Source: Betaproteobacteria bacterium
GTDB taxonomy: Bacteria > Pseudomonadota > Gammaproteobacteria > Burkholderiales > SG8-39
Length of the DNA: 38,673 nt
Direction: 5' to 3'
Assembly (NCBI GenBank): GCA_005881595.1
Contig: VBBY01000006.1
Coordinates: forward strand, 1 to 38,673
In this document: positions 1 through 9,501 of the stretch, in pieces
Position numbering within the stretch: position 1 is the stretch's first letter
Layout: each line of letters starts with the position of its first letter
Notes under the pieces: generated by a model
What the model was told of the DNA's origin: nothing
Databases searched by the model: none
Seen by the model: the letters and a program-made list of their open reading frames with translations, nothing else
Made by a program: the position numbers and the translations under genes

Positions 1-115
1 CGACGGTGCAATCAGTATTGGCGACCCTTCCCTCGCTCGGCCAGAGCCATATTGCTGCGCTCGCTACCAAAATAAGCGTGACGGCCAGTAGTGCAAACGT
101 CGGTACTTTAGTCAT
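1..115 (-). CDS. Unidentified exported or membrane-anchored protein, N-terminal fragment
   Basis: An ATG at 115 (minus strand) opens a frame that runs off the left edge of the window. The visible 38 residues start Met-Thr-Lys and contain one hydrophobic stretch (about residues 6-26, rich in Leu/Ala/Val/Ile and ending in Trp-Leu-Trp-Pro), followed by a polar segment with one Cys. This is the pattern of a signal peptide or single N-terminal membrane anchor. A weak purine-rich stretch (GGAAG) lies about 10 bases upstream of the start. The family cannot be recognised from so short a piece. The gene is in the same direction as the next four genes but separated from them by about 160 bases. Confidence 0.5.
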   Translation of the reverse strand, partial: MTKVPTFALLAVTLILVASAAIWLWPSEGRVANTDCTV

Positions 116-273
116 GCGCTCTAACTTCCAATAGTCAGAAGAAGTTCTGTCTATCATAGCTAACGACCCAAGCGCGCAGGTAATCAAGATGCTTTGAATC
201 GTGAGGTTGTGTCACTGGATACTCATTCGGTCGCCACGTTATTCAGAACGCTCTTGGTCAACTAGGAAGTGAT
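116..273. other. Intergenic region with no recognised feature
   Basis: About 158 bases of clearly lower GC than the flanking genes, lying between the end of the amino-acid-binding protein gene and the start of the fragment at the window edge. It should hold the promoter of the edge gene. TATGAT- and TTGATT-like hexamers are visible on the minus strand, but their spacing is not convincing. I see no strong terminator hairpin. Confidence 0.4.
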
Positions 274-1266
274 CTAGCGCAGCGGCGGCGCGTACATCAG
301 CCCGCCCTGGTTCCACAGGCGGTTCAAGCCTCGCTCGAAGCCGAGCGGCTTGAGGTTCGCGTCGAAGCTCTCGCCGTAATTGCCGACCTGCTTCACGATC
401 TGGTAGGCCCACTTGTTGTCCACGCCGAGCAGGGTGCCGAGGTCGCCGCTCGCGCCGGCGAAACGCTGGATCGCCGGGTTCGGGCTTTTCGCCTGCGCGT
501 CGATGTTCCCCGAGCTCAGGCCGAGCTCCTCGGCCTCGAGCATGGCGAACAGCGACCACTTCACCACGTCGAACCAGCGGTCGTCGCCGTGCCGCACGGC
601 CGGTCCCAGCGGCTCCTTCGAGATGATCTCGGGCAGGATCAGGTGCTCGTCGGGCTTCGGCGCGCGCGAAGCGCGCAGCGCGACGAGGCCCGAGTGGTCG
701 GTGGTGAACGCGTCGCAGCGCCCCGCGAAGTAGGCGTTCAGCACCTCTTCCAGCTTCTCGATCACCACCGGCTTGAACTTCATGTTGTTGGCGCGGAAGT
801 AGTCGGCGAGGTTGAGCTCGGTCGTCGTCCCGGGCTGCAGGCAGATGGTGGCGCCGTTCAGCTGCTTCGCGCTCCTGACGTTCGCCTTCTTGGGCACCAT
901 GAAGCCCTGGCCGTCATAGTAATTGACGCCGACGAAGTTGAGCCCGAGGCTGGTGTCCCTCGACAGGGTCCAGGTGGTGTTGCGCGCGAGGAGGTCCACC
1001 TCGCCCGACTGCAGCGCGGTGAAGCGCTGCTGGGTGGTGAGCGGCGTATAGCGCACCTTGGTCGCATCGCCGAATACGGCCGCGGCGACCGCGCGGCACA
1101 GGTCGACGTCGATGCCGCGCCACACGCCCCTGGAGTCGGGCTGCGAGAACCCGGCAATGCCCGTGCTTACGCCGCACTGCAGGTAGCCCTTCGAGCGAAC
1201 GGAGTCGAGCGTGGACTGGGCGGCAGCGCTCGAGGCGATAAAAAACAACAGGACGCACTTCTTCAT
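274..1266 (-). CDS. Periplasmic amino-acid-binding protein of an ABC transporter (AapJ/BztA-like), orphan
   Basis: 330-residue extracytoplasmic solute-binding protein (SBP family 3). Residues 1-16 form a signal peptide (MKKC followed by a Leu/Phe/Ile core and an Ala-rich cleavage site). The mature part has the family pattern: an early GVSTGIAGFS segment, the GIDVDLCRAVAAAVFG motif, TTQQRFTALQSGEVDLLARN and YYDGQGFMV. These are typical of general L-amino-acid-binding proteins of the Aap/Bzt type. Such proteins normally sit next to two permease genes and an ATPase gene; none are in this window. The ATG overlaps the stop of the upstream alpha/beta hydrolase (ATGA), so the two are probably co-translated. 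The family is secure; substrate and transporter partner are unknown. Confidence 0.9.
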   Translation of the reverse strand: MKKCVLLFFIASSAAAQSTLDSVRSKGYLQCGVSTGIAGFSQPDSRGVWRGIDVDLCRAVAAAVFGDATKVRYTPLTTQQRFTALQSGEVDLLARNTTWTLSRDTSLGLNFVGVNYYDGQGFMVPKKANVRSAKQLNGATICLQPGTTTELNLADYFRANNMKFKPVVIEKLEEVLNAYFAGRCDAFTTDHSGLVALRASRAPKPDEHLILPEIISKEPLGPAVRHGDDRWFDVVKWSLFAMLEAEELGLSSGNIDAQAKSPNPAIQRFAGASGDLGTLLGVDNKWAYQIVKQVGNYGESFDANLKPLGFERGLNRLWNQGGLMYAPPLR

Positions 1267-2099
1267 CGCACCTCTCCTTCGAGCAGAAAATCGCGCACGA
1301 TGGCGATCTGGTCGGCGTGCATCAGGGTGGGCGCGTGGCCGACCCCGGCGATCTCGACCAGCCTCGCCTTCGGGCCGCGTCGCGTCATCTGCGCCGCGGT
1401 TTCGGGGCTGAGCAGGTCGGAGAGCTCGCCGCGCAGCACGAGCGTCGGGCAGCGCACCGCATCGTAGATCAGCCAGAGCTCCAGGTCCTTTTCCGGAACC
1501 GCAAAAGCCGCCGCGATGCCCGGGTCATAGCGCGGCCGATAAATGCCGTCGTCGCCTTTGCGCACCCAGCTCTCGGTAAGCAGGCGCCACTCCGCATCGC
1601 TGTGCCGCCCGAAGGGCGCCGAGATGCGCCGCACGTACTCTTCTGCCTGCGCCATGTCCGGGAACTCGGGCTGCAGGCCGACGTAGGCCGCCATGCGCTC
1701 GAGCGCCGCCCTGCCGATTACCGGGCCGGCCTCGTTCAGCACGAGCTTGCGCACCGGAGTGGCGGCCAGCGCGGCGAGCGCCATGCCGATCAGCCCGCCC
1801 ATCGAGGTGCCGACCCAGTGCACCGCCTCGACGTCGAGCCGCGCGATCAGCGTCACCATGTCGGCGACGTACTGCGGCACGGCGTAGAGCATCGGGTCGG
1901 CGAGCCGGTCGGAGTCGCCGCGGCCCGCGACGTCCGGGCAGACGACGCGGAACTGGCTACACAGCTCGCGCGCGAGGCTGTCGAAGTCCTGCGCCGAGCG
2001 CGTCAGGCCGTGCACGCAGACCAGCACGTCGCGGTTGCGCGGGTCGCCCCACTCGAGGTACGCGATGCGGTGCAGGCCTTTCGGCGAGGCGCACTGCAC
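1263..2099 (-). CDS. Alpha/beta hydrolase
   Basis: 278-residue cytoplasmic alpha/beta-hydrolase-fold protein. Visible: the oxyanion HG in VCVHGLT (about residue 30), the nucleophile elbow GTSMGG with Ser at about 99, a candidate acid in the LRGELSDLLS region, and the catalytic His in GVGHAP near the C-terminus. The open frame extends further upstream, but that part is the shadow of the dodecin gene. I chose the GTG at 2099 because it gives the usual start just ahead of the ASPKGLHRIAYLEWGD segment; the ribosome-binding site is weak, so the start is uncertain. It follows dodecin by 26 bases and overlaps the downstream binding-protein gene by 4. Substrate unknown; esterase or C-C hydrolase are both possible. 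Confidence 0.85.
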   Translation of the reverse strand: MQCASPKGLHRIAYLEWGDPRNRDVLVCVHGLTRSAQDFDSLARELCSQFRVVCPDVAGRGDSDRLADPMLYAVPQYVADMVTLIARLDVEAVHWVGTSMGGLIGMALAALAATPVRKLVLNEAGPVIGRAALERMAAYVGLQPEFPDMAQAEEYVRRISAPFGRHSDAEWRLLTESWVRKGDDGIYRPRYDPGIAAAFAVPEKDLELWLIYDAVRCPTLVLRGELSDLLSPETAAQMTRRGPKARLVEIAGVGHAPTLMHADQIAIVRDFLLEGEVR

Positions 2100-2125
2100 C
2101 GAGCGGCGCCGCGCCTGGAGCAGGC

Positions 2126-2347
2126 TCAGCCCTCGTACTTGAATGACAGAGCGAGGCGGGCGCGGAACTGCACTACCTTGCCTTCCTCGATCTTGACGTC
2201 GAGCTTCTCGATCTCGGCGATGCGCAGGTCGCGCAAGGTGCCTGCCGCCGTCTTGACCGCGTTGCGCGCCGCATCCTCCCAGGAGGTGCCGCTGGTGCCG
2301 ATCACTTCGGTGACGCGATAGACGGTGTCGCCTTCCTTCTTGGCCAT
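2126..2347 (-). CDS. Dodecin (flavin-binding, dodecameric)
   Basis: 73-residue small protein with the full dodecin pattern: VYRVTEVIGTS, then the flavin-stacking Trp in TSWEDAARNAV, and the C-terminal strand containing VVQFRARLALSFKYE with the conserved Gln. Dodecins assemble as hollow dodecamers that store or buffer FMN/riboflavin-type flavins (some also bind CoA). The start at 2347 is supported by an AGAGAGG ribosome-binding site 6-7 bases upstream; a longer in-frame version from 2401 would add 18 unrelated residues. A promoter -10-like TACAAT lies at 2404-2409 on the same strand, overlapping the end of comEC. First gene of a small unit with the hydrolase and binding protein. Confidence 0.93.
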   Translation of the reverse strand: MAKKEGDTVYRVTEVIGTSGTSWEDAARNAVKTAAGTLRDLRIAEIEKLDVKIEEGKVVQFRARLALSFKYEG

Positions 2348-2401
2348 GACTCGCCTCTCTTCTGGTGTGGGTTGCGCTAGGGTTGCGGAGGATCCGCGCA
2401 A

Positions 2402-4699
2402 TCATTGTAGCCAATAGCGCGCGCGGCGACGCCGCTCGGTCTGCACTTCGATGCCCGCCGCCGCGAGGCGCACCAGGACGGCGCCGTCCAGATCGGTGCG
2501 CAGGACTTCCGCGCCCGCGGCGCGATAGCGCTCCAGCACTTCCCGGCTCGGGTGGCCGAAGCGGTTGCGGTATCCGACCGGCACCACCGCCCAGCGCGGC
2601 GCCACGGCCTGGATGAATTCAGCGGACGAGGATGTGCGGCTGCCATGATGCGGCACCAGGAGCACGTCCGTGCCGGGAAACTTGCTGGTCTGAATGATCT
2701 GGCTCTCGGCAAGGCGCTCGATATCGCCGGTGAGCAGCATCGAGCCGCCGCTGCTCGCCACGCGCAGCACGCAGCTTTGATTGTTGCGCCGCGTCGTTTT
2801 CTCGAGGGACACCGGATGAACGAACTCGAAGCGCACGCCATCCCACTCCCAGGGTCCCGCCGCGAGGCAGCGCCGCGGGGCCGCCACCCAGGCGTTCAGC
2901 GTGTGCCCCGGCGGAAGCGAAGAAGCCAGGGCCTCCGCCTCGAGGCTCTCCAGCACGGTGAGCGCGCCGCCGAGGTGGTCGCTGTCTTCGTGGCTGAGGA
3001 CCACGAGGTCCAGGCGGGTGAGCCCGGCGGCGCGCAGATACGGCACGATCACCCGGTCGCCGCTGTCGGTCTCGGCGCCGAACGCCGGGCCGGCGTCGTA
3101 GAGCAGCGCGTGGCTCGTAGTACGGACCAGCACGGCGAGTCCCTGGCCGACGTCGAGCGTCGTGATCCAGGCTTCGCCGGGCGGCGGTGCCGGCGGCGCG
3201 AGCATGAACGCCGGCGCCATCAGCGCCAGCCCGCCGCTGCGCCACGGCACGCCGCGCGGCGCGAGCAGCCACGCCGCGCCGCCCAATGCGAGCAGCACGC
3301 ACCACAGCGGCGGCACATGCTGCTGCCACAGCGCGCCGGGCAGCGCCGCGCACCACTCGAGAAACTGCAGCAGCAACTCGACCAGCCACGACGCGAGCTG
3401 GACAAGCGCATCGACCGGAATCAGCGCGGCGACGAGGGCGAGCGGCGTGATGACCGCCGAGACCGCCGGGATCGCGACCGCATTGGCGAGCGGACCGGCG
3501 ACCGAGACCTGCCCGAACAGCAGCAGCACCGCCGGCGCCAGCCCGACGGTAATCGCCCATTGAATGCGGCCCCACTGCGCAAGGAAGGCTCCGGCCGAAG
3601 TCCAGCCGGAGGCGACATAGAAGATCAGCATCACCGCGCCGAACGAGAGCCACAGGCCCGGCGCGAGCGGCGCCCAGGGATCGAAAATCACCACCGCCGC
3701 AAGCGCGAGCGCAAGCGTGCGGCCCGGCGAGGCAATGCGCCCCGACCACAGCGCGATGGCGACGACCGTCACCATGTAGAAGGTGCGCTGTGCCGGCACC
3801 GCGAAGCCCGCGAGCAGCGTGTAGCCGAGCGCGCCGACAATCGCCGCAGCCGCTGCCGCTTTCCTGGCGGGAAGACAAAGGGTCAGTGCCGGCACGCGTC
3901 GCCATCCAGCCGCCACCAGCCATGCGAACAGGCCGGAAATCAGCGTCACGTGCAGGCCAGAGATGCTCATCAGGTGAGTGACCCCGGTGCGGTTGAAGAG
4001 CCGCCATTCCTCGCCGGAGATGGCGCGCTGGTCGCCGACGGCGAGCGCGGCCAGGATGCCCGCTGCGGGCGTAGCGCCGAGCACGCTCCGGAAGCGGTCG
4101 CGCACCGCCTCGCGGGCTTTCTCGATCCAATCCATGAGACTGTTGCGCTCGCCGAGCCTTAGCTGCTCGCCGCGCGAGCGGACGTAGCCGGTGGCGCCGA
4201 TGCCGCGCTCGAGCAGCCAGGCCTCGTAGTCGAAGCCGTGGGGATTGACGGTGCCGTGCGGCCGGCGCAGCCGCACCGTGAAGCGCCAGCGCTCGCCGGG
4301 ATGAACCATGTCGGCGAGGAGCGCCGGCTGGTCTTCGTCCGCGCTGCCGCGATACCAGGACAGCAGGATCTTCGACGGCAGCTTCTGCTCTGCGGATTCG
4401 ACGTCGAATTCAAACCGCGCACCGCGCTCGCCGAGGGCCGGCAGGGCGGCGACGACGCCGACCACCTGGAGGTCGCGTCCTTCGAGCTCGGGCGAGAGCC
4501 AGTCCGCCATGCGCCAGTGCGCGCAAGCCGTCGCCCACAGGAACCCGCTCGCCAAGGCAAACACCGCGGCGCCTCGCCAGCGCAGCGCCGCGAGGCCGAT
4601 GCACAGCGGCAGGAACGCGAGCCAGGCGAGCCAGGGGAGCTGCGCCTGCTGCTGAAGCAGCGCCGCGCCAGCCGCGAACGCGAGCGCCGCCAGGGTCAT
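2402..4699 (-). CDS. comEC: ComEC/Rec2 family DNA-uptake channel
   Basis: 765-residue inner-membrane protein, the expected length for proteobacterial ComEC. Order: N-terminal membrane segments and a soluble DUF4131/OB-like part (to about 200), the competence domain with many hydrophobic helices (about 200-480, including the conserved HLMSISGLHVTLISGL), and a C-terminal metallo-beta-lactamase-like domain (about 505-750). In the last domain LDVGQG, YDAGPA, LSHEDSDHLGG, LLTGD and PHHGS are visible. ComEC transports single-stranded DNA into the cytoplasm during natural transformation, and the C-terminal domain is thought to degrade the other strand. It diverges from the DUF2062 gene with a 40-bp gap. 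No other competence genes are present. Confidence 0.95.
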   Translation of the reverse strand: MTLAALAFAAGAALLQQQAQLPWLAWLAFLPLCIGLAALRWRGAAVFALASGFLWATACAHWRMADWLSPELEGRDLQVVGVVAALPALGERGARFEFDVESAEQKLPSKILLSWYRGSADEDQPALLADMVHPGERWRFTVRLRRPHGTVNPHGFDYEAWLLERGIGATGYVRSRGEQLRLGERNSLMDWIEKAREAVRDRFRSVLGATPAAGILAALAVGDQRAISGEEWRLFNRTGVTHLMSISGLHVTLISGLFAWLVAAGWRRVPALTLCLPARKAAAAAAIVGALGYTLLAGFAVPAQRTFYMVTVVAIALWSGRIASPGRTLALALAAVVIFDPWAPLAPGLWLSFGAVMLIFYVASGWTSAGAFLAQWGRIQWAITVGLAPAVLLLFGQVSVAGPLANAVAIPAVSAVITPLALVAALIPVDALVQLASWLVELLLQFLEWCAALPGALWQQHVPPLWCVLLALGGAAWLLAPRGVPWRSGGLALMAPAFMLAPPAPPPGEAWITTLDVGQGLAVLVRTTSHALLYDAGPAFGAETDSGDRVIVPYLRAAGLTRLDLVVLSHEDSDHLGGALTVLESLEAEALASSLPPGHTLNAWVAAPRRCLAAGPWEWDGVRFEFVHPVSLEKTTRRNNQSCVLRVASSGGSMLLTGDIERLAESQIIQTSKFPGTDVLLVPHHGSRTSSSAEFIQAVAPRWAVVPVGYRNRFGHPSREVLERYRAAGAEVLRTDLDGAVLVRLAAAGIEVQTERRRRARYWLQ
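2404..2409 (-). promoter_or_regulatory. Candidate -10 element for dodecin, overlapping the comEC stop
   Basis: TACAAT on the minus strand, formed by the last codons of comEC (CTA CAA TGA). It lies 56 bases upstream of the dodecin ATG. No good -35 is visible at 16-18 bases. The same hexamer precedes the HugZ-like and GST genes in this window, which makes it a plausible sigma-70 site. Confidence 0.4.
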
Positions 4700-4700
4700 C

Positions 4701-4706
4701 TAGAAT
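4701..4706 (+). promoter_or_regulatory. Candidate -10 element for the DUF2062 gene
   Basis: TAGAAT in the 40-bp gap between comEC and the DUF2062 gene, 33 bases ahead of the GTG start. No convincing -35 is seen, as with other candidate promoters in this window. Confidence 0.3.
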
Positions 4707-4739
4707 GCAACGCACCCGCTTCCTGCAGGCTGACAGCCA

Positions 4740-5291
4740 GTGCCGCGCAAGTATTTCCGCAAGTACCTGCCCGATCGCGACACCGTGCGCTCTAGCCGCC
4801 TGGCAAGACCCTTCGGCAGCTGGCTGCACCAGCCGAATCTCTGGTGCCTGAATCGCCGGTCGGTGTCCGGCGCGGTGGCGATCGGGCTGTTCTGCGGCCT
4901 GATTCCCGGGCCGCTGCAGATGCTGGGCGCGCTGCTGCTCGCCATCCCGCTGCGCAAGAATATCCCGGTGGCGCTGATCGTGACGCTCTACACCAATCCG
5001 CTGACCATCGTGCCGCTCTACGTGATCGCCTTCGAGTACGGGCGGCTGCTTCTCGGCCTGGACCACGCCGCAGCCGGGATCACGCCGTTCGCGTTCGACT
5101 GGTCGGACTGGCTGGGGTCGATGCTCGCGCTCGGCGACTGGATGCTCGCGCTCGGCAGGCCGCTCGCGCTCGGGCTGGTGGCGCTAGCGCTTACGCTTGC
5201 TGCGCTGGGCTACGCCGCAGTCGAGCTCGCCTGGCGCGCCCACGTTCGGGCCGCGTGGCGCGCCCGCAAACTGCGGCGCAGCAGACCTTAG
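4740..5291 (+). CDS. DUF2062 domain membrane protein
   Basis: 183 residues starting at GTG 4740, beginning MPRKYFRKYLPD, the usual opening of this family. The DUF2062 core is visible: LWCLNRRSVSGAVAIGLFCG, then IPGPLQM, RKNIPVAL and YTNPLTIVPLY. These are helices interrupted by conserved Pro/Asn motifs, followed by two more hydrophobic segments and a basic tail. It is an inner-membrane protein of unknown molecular function. Its stop codon overlaps the end of the convergent pilin-like gene by 4 bases. Family assignment is firm; the role is unknown. Confidence 0.88.
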   Translation: MPRKYFRKYLPDRDTVRSSRLARPFGSWLHQPNLWCLNRRSVSGAVAIGLFCGLIPGPLQMLGALLLAIPLRKNIPVALIVTLYTNPLTIVPLYVIAFEYGRLLLGLDHAAAGITPFAFDWSDWLGSMLALGDWMLALGRPLALGLVALALTLAALGYAAVELAWRAHVRAAWRARKLRRSRP

Positions 5292-5977
5292 AACGCGCGG
5301 CAGAGCACGTAGACGTTGGTTCCCGTTTCCGTGTAGCTGGGCGTTGCGACCTGTCCAGCGCCGACGTTCGGGTTGGGCGCGCTCTGAATCAGGGCCCGCA
5401 CGCTGCCCTGGTTCGAGGCGCCATCATCCATTTGGGTGTCGACCGCGATGGCGATCTTGTCGGGCAGGTTCGCCGAGCAGATGATCAGCCCGACGAAGCC
5501 GTTGCCGGCGGCGACATTGAGCAGCGTCGGCCCCGGCGTAGCCGCCCCGTCGCCGGTTTGCACGCCGACCTGGCCGGTGACCGCATTGAAGGGCTGCTGC
5601 GCGCCGTTGCCCGAGACGAAGCCGGCCTTGCGGAGGTGATCCCACCAGCTGCACGACTCCACCGCCGTGGTGCACGCTGCCCCGCCATTGTTGTAGGTGC
5701 CCGCCACGATGCCGTCGCCGTTGCCCGGCACCGGCACCGGGTTGGTCATCGCGGCCCAGCGCGTCAACGCGTTGGGGTCGTCGCCAGGAATGGCGCGATA
5801 GCGGTCCTGGTAGCCGTGGTAGGCCGCCGAGACGCCGGAGAAATCCGCGATCACGTTCTTGATCTTCGCCTGGGTGATCATTTCCTGCCCTTTCAGGATG
5901 CCGCCCAGCAGCAGCCCGATGATCACCAGCACGATCGCGATTTCCACCAGCGTGAAGCCCTGCTGCCTCTTGGTCAT
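5288..5977 (-). CDS. Type IV pilin / pseudopilin-like protein
   Basis: 229 residues from ATG 5977, chosen because a GGGAGAG ribosome-binding site precedes it and it gives a standard class III leader: MTKRQQG, cleaved before FTLVEIAIVLVIIG, with Glu at position +5 of the mature protein. The hydrophobic N-terminal helix (to about residue 33) would anchor it in the membrane and pack it into a filament. The rest is a globular domain with Cys pairs (CTTAVESCSW and later single Cys) and a C-terminal Cys-Arg-Ala-Phe. It is longer than a major pilin and closer to minor pilins or pseudopilins. No other pilus or secretion genes are nearby. It lies 19 bases downstream of the antiporter gene. Confidence 0.88.
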   Translation of the reverse strand: MTKRQQGFTLVEIAIVLVIIGLLLGGILKGQEMITQAKIKNVIADFSGVSAAYHGYQDRYRAIPGDDPNALTRWAAMTNPVPVPGNGDGIVAGTYNNGGAACTTAVESCSWWDHLRKAGFVSGNGAQQPFNAVTGQVGVQTGDGAATPGPTLLNVAAGNGFVGLIICSANLPDKIAIAVDTQMDDGASNQGSVRALIQSAPNPNVGAGQVATPSYTETGTNVYVLCRAF

Positions 5978-5996
5978 GGGTCGCTCTCCCTTGTTG

Positions 5997-7556
5997 TTAG
6001 AGCCGAGATTCCTCATAGTCTAACTCTTCCTCGAGATGGTGCAGGACGTCGTCGCTGACCTCGGCGTTGCGCCACATGCGGATCAGCTCGTCGCGCTCGG
6101 CGCGCACCGCGGCGAGCCGCAGGCGCTTCGCCAGCGCAGGGATGCTGTCGGGCTGCTGTGCCAGCGGCGATGCGGCCGCCATGCGGTCGCCGAACTCGGC
6201 GCAGACGCGCTCCGCCAGTACCAGCGGCATGCCGTCATCGACGGCGCGCCGCTCGATCGCCGCGAGCGCGGCGCGGCCCATCGACAGGCGCGCCTTGCGC
6301 TGCTCGGCCCGCGCGCCGGGATCGGAGCCCAGCTTGAGGCGCCCGATGAGGGGCGCGAGCGTAAGGCCCTGCACCACCAGGGTGACGGCGATGACCGCGA
6401 AGGTCAGGAAAATGATCAGGTCGCGGTAAGGGAACGCGCCGCCCTCGGGCGTCTCCACCGGCAGCGCAAGCGCGGCGGCGAGAGACACGATGCCGCGCAT
6501 GCCGCACCAGCCGGCGATGAACGCCTCGCCCGGGAGCGGCGGCGCGACCCGGCGATGGAACAGCCGCCCGAGCCATGCCGGCAGGTACTCGGCGAAATAT
6601 ACCCAGGCAAAGCGCACCAGGATCGCGATCATGCTGATCGCCAGCGCATACGTGACCAGGTCCCGGCCGGTGTAGCCCTGCAGGCGCGCGACGATGCCCG
6701 AGAGCTGCAGCCCGATCAGGATGAAGATCAGGCTGTTCAGCATGAAGACCAGGATGTTCCAGACCGAGCGCGCGAGGATGCGCATCTCGGCCGACACCAT
6801 GGCGGGCGAGTAGCGTCCGCGCAGCAGCCCGGCAGCGACCACCGCCAGCACGCCGGAGGCGCCCACCGATTCGGCCAGCACGTAGGCCATGTAGGGCACA
6901 GACAGCGACAGCAATACCTCGATGAACGGGTCGCCGAGGTAGCGGTGCAGCAGGACGAACAGGCCGCCCAGCAGCATGCCGATCGCGATGCCGCCGGCGG
7001 AGATCAGCACGAACTCGATGCCCGCGTCGGCGAGCGAGAACGTGCCAGAGAGCACCGCCGCGACGGCGAACTTGTAGAGCACCAGCCCCGACGCGTCGTT
7101 GACCAGGCTTTCGCCCTCGAGCACCGTGACGATGCGCCGCGGCATGTTGAGCCGGGAAAGGATCGCGGTGGCGGCGACCGCATCGGGCGGCGACACGATC
7201 GCGCCGAAGACGAAGGCCGCGGCCCAGGGAATCCCCGGGATCAGCGCCTTGAGCGCCGCGCCAAGGACGAGCGTGGTGGCAAGCACCAGGCCGATGGCGA
7301 GGAGCGAGATGGTGCGCAGGTTCGCCTTGAAATCGCGCCACGAGGTCAGCAGCGCCGCCTGGTAGAGGATCGGCGGCAGCACCAGGACCAGCAGGAACTG
7401 CGGATCGAAGTCGAGCTGCGGCAGCCGGGGGATGAAGCCGAGCAGGCCGCCGCCGACGACCAGCGCGATCGGATAGGGCAGGCCGAGGCGGCGCGAAGCC
7501 CAGCCGAGCGCGAGCGCGCACAGCAGCAGGAACAGCAGGACTTCCAGGAGAACCAT
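5997..7556 (-). CDS. Na+/H+ antiporter, CPA1 family
   Basis: 519 residues: about 12 hydrophobic segments over residues 1-410, then a hydrophilic C-terminal tail of about 110 residues. Diagnostic segments are FGAIVSPPDAVAATAI and ESLVNDASGLVLYKFA, the latter with the Asn-Asp pair typical of electroneutral CPA1 exchangers. The late FIAGWCGMRGIVSLAAALALP also fits NhaP/NHE-type proteins. It exchanges cytoplasmic Na+ (or K+) for H+ and contributes to pH and salt homeostasis. The ATG sits 1 base after the lolD stop, so it appears to be in the lolCD transcription unit, although the functions are unrelated. Confidence 0.93.
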   Translation of the reverse strand: MVLLEVLLFLLLCALALGWASRRLGLPYPIALVVGGGLLGFIPRLPQLDFDPQFLLVLVLPPILYQAALLTSWRDFKANLRTISLLAIGLVLATTLVLGAALKALIPGIPWAAAFVFGAIVSPPDAVAATAILSRLNMPRRIVTVLEGESLVNDASGLVLYKFAVAAVLSGTFSLADAGIEFVLISAGGIAIGMLLGGLFVLLHRYLGDPFIEVLLSLSVPYMAYVLAESVGASGVLAVVAAGLLRGRYSPAMVSAEMRILARSVWNILVFMLNSLIFILIGLQLSGIVARLQGYTGRDLVTYALAISMIAILVRFAWVYFAEYLPAWLGRLFHRRVAPPLPGEAFIAGWCGMRGIVSLAAALALPVETPEGGAFPYRDLIIFLTFAVIAVTLVVQGLTLAPLIGRLKLGSDPGARAEQRKARLSMGRAALAAIERRAVDDGMPLVLAERVCAEFGDRMAAASPLAQQPDSIPALAKRLRLAAVRAERDELIRMWRNAEVSDDVLHHLEEELDYEESRL

Positions 7557-7557
7557 G

Positions 7558-8230
<673 letters not shown>

Positions 8231-8238
<8 letters not shown>

Positions 8239-9472
8239 ACCGCAGGGCTTCGGCGGGATTCACGCGCGCGGCGCGCCAGCTCGGGTAGAGCGTGGCGAAG
8301 AACGACAGCCCGAGCGCCATCAGCACGATCGCGCCGACGTCGCCCGCCTGCAGGTCCGAAGGCAGCTCTGGAATCAGGTACACGTCCTTGGACAGGAACT
8401 TGATGTTGAACGCGCTTTCGATCGCCGGGACGATGACGTCGATGTTGAGCGCGGTGACGATGCCCAGCCCCGCGCCGATCAGCGTGCCGGCGATGCCGAT
8501 CACCATCCCCTGCACGATGAAGATCTGCATCACCGAGCCGGGGGCGGCGCCGAGCGTGCGCAGGATGGCGATGTCGGCCTGCTTGTCGGTCACCGCGACG
8601 ACCAGGGTGGAGATGATGTTGATCGCGGCCACCAGGATGATCAGCGTGAGGATGATGAACATCATCCGCTTCTCGATCTCGACGGCGCGGAAGAAATTGG
8701 CGTGGCTGCGCGTCCAGTCGGAGGCGAACACGTTCTGCGGGAGCCTCGTCATCAGCTCGCGCGCGACGCTGCGCGCGGCAAACAGGTCGTCGAGCCGCAG
8801 GCGCACCCCGCTCACCGCGTCGCCCAGCTGGTAGAGCGTCTGCGCGTCGCGCAGGTGCACCAGCGCGAGGCCGGCGTCCGCGTCGGCCATGCCGACCTCG
8901 AAGCTGCCGACCACGGTGAACTGCTTGAGGCGCGGAATGACGCCTGCAGGGGTGACGAGACCTTGCGGCGCCACCAGGGCTAGCTTGTCTCCCGGCAGCA
9001 CGCCGAGCCCGCGCGCCAGGTCGGCGCCGAGGACGACGCCGAACTCTCCCGGGCGCAGGTCGGCGAGCGAGCCGCTGCGCATGTGCTGGCCGATGTCGGC
9101 AACCTTCTCCTCTTCCTCGGGCAGGATGCCGCGCACCACGGCGCCGCGCACCGCCTGTCCCGCCGCGAGCATCGCCTGCGCCTGCACGAAAGGCGCGGTG
9201 GCTCGCACGCGCGGGTGCTGCGCGGCGAGCGCGGCGACCGAGCGCCAGTCGGGCAGCCGGTTGTCGATGCTGCTGATCTGCACGTGCGAGGCGACGCCGA
9301 GGATGCGGGTGCGGACCTCCTTCTGGAAGCCGTTCATCACCGAGAGCACCACGATCAGCGCCCACACGCCGACAAAGATCCCGATCATCGACACGAGGGA
9401 GTTGATTCCGATGAAGCGGTTGCGGCGCTTGGCGCGGGTGTAGCGCAGGCCGACCAGGAGCTCGTATCGCAC
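8231..9472 (-). CDS. lolC: LolC/LolE lipoprotein-releasing permease
   Basis: 413 residues from a GTG at 9472. It begins with the conserved cytoplasmic segment [18 protein letters not shown], then helix 1, a periplasmic domain of about 200 residues, and three C-terminal helices of the FtsX/MacB type ([38 protein letters not shown] and the last pair), ending PAEALRYE. It forms the membrane part of LolCDE. There is one permease gene here rather than separate lolC and lolE. No Shine-Dalgarno precedes the GTG; a -10-like TATTCT on the minus strand (9482-9487) ends 9 bases before it. Confidence 0.94.
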
Positions 9473-9481
9473 GATCGCGCG

Positions 9482-9501
9482 AGAATACTACAATCGACGC
9501 T
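9482..9501. promoter_or_regulatory. Back-to-back -10 elements of the divergent lolC / HugZ-like pair
   Basis: The 29-bp gap between the two GTG starts contains AGAATA (9482-9487, TATTCT on the minus strand) and TACAAT (9489-9494, plus strand), one base apart. TACAAT is followed by 7 bases and the HugZ-like GTG. TATTCT is followed by 9 bases and the lolC GTG. Neither start has a Shine-Dalgarno sequence, so both mRNAs could be leaderless or nearly so. Two RNA polymerases could not occupy these sites at once. The -35 regions are poor matches. Confidence 0.45.

Noticed and set aside
1263-2414. 383-residue version of the hydrolase
   Set aside because: The extra N-terminus is the out-of-frame reading of the dodecin gene.
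2552-4162. Long plus-strand open frame (over 500 codons) opposite comEC
   Set aside because: Arg/Gln/His-rich shadow of a high-GC gene; no domain motif, and comEC on the other strand is unmistakable.
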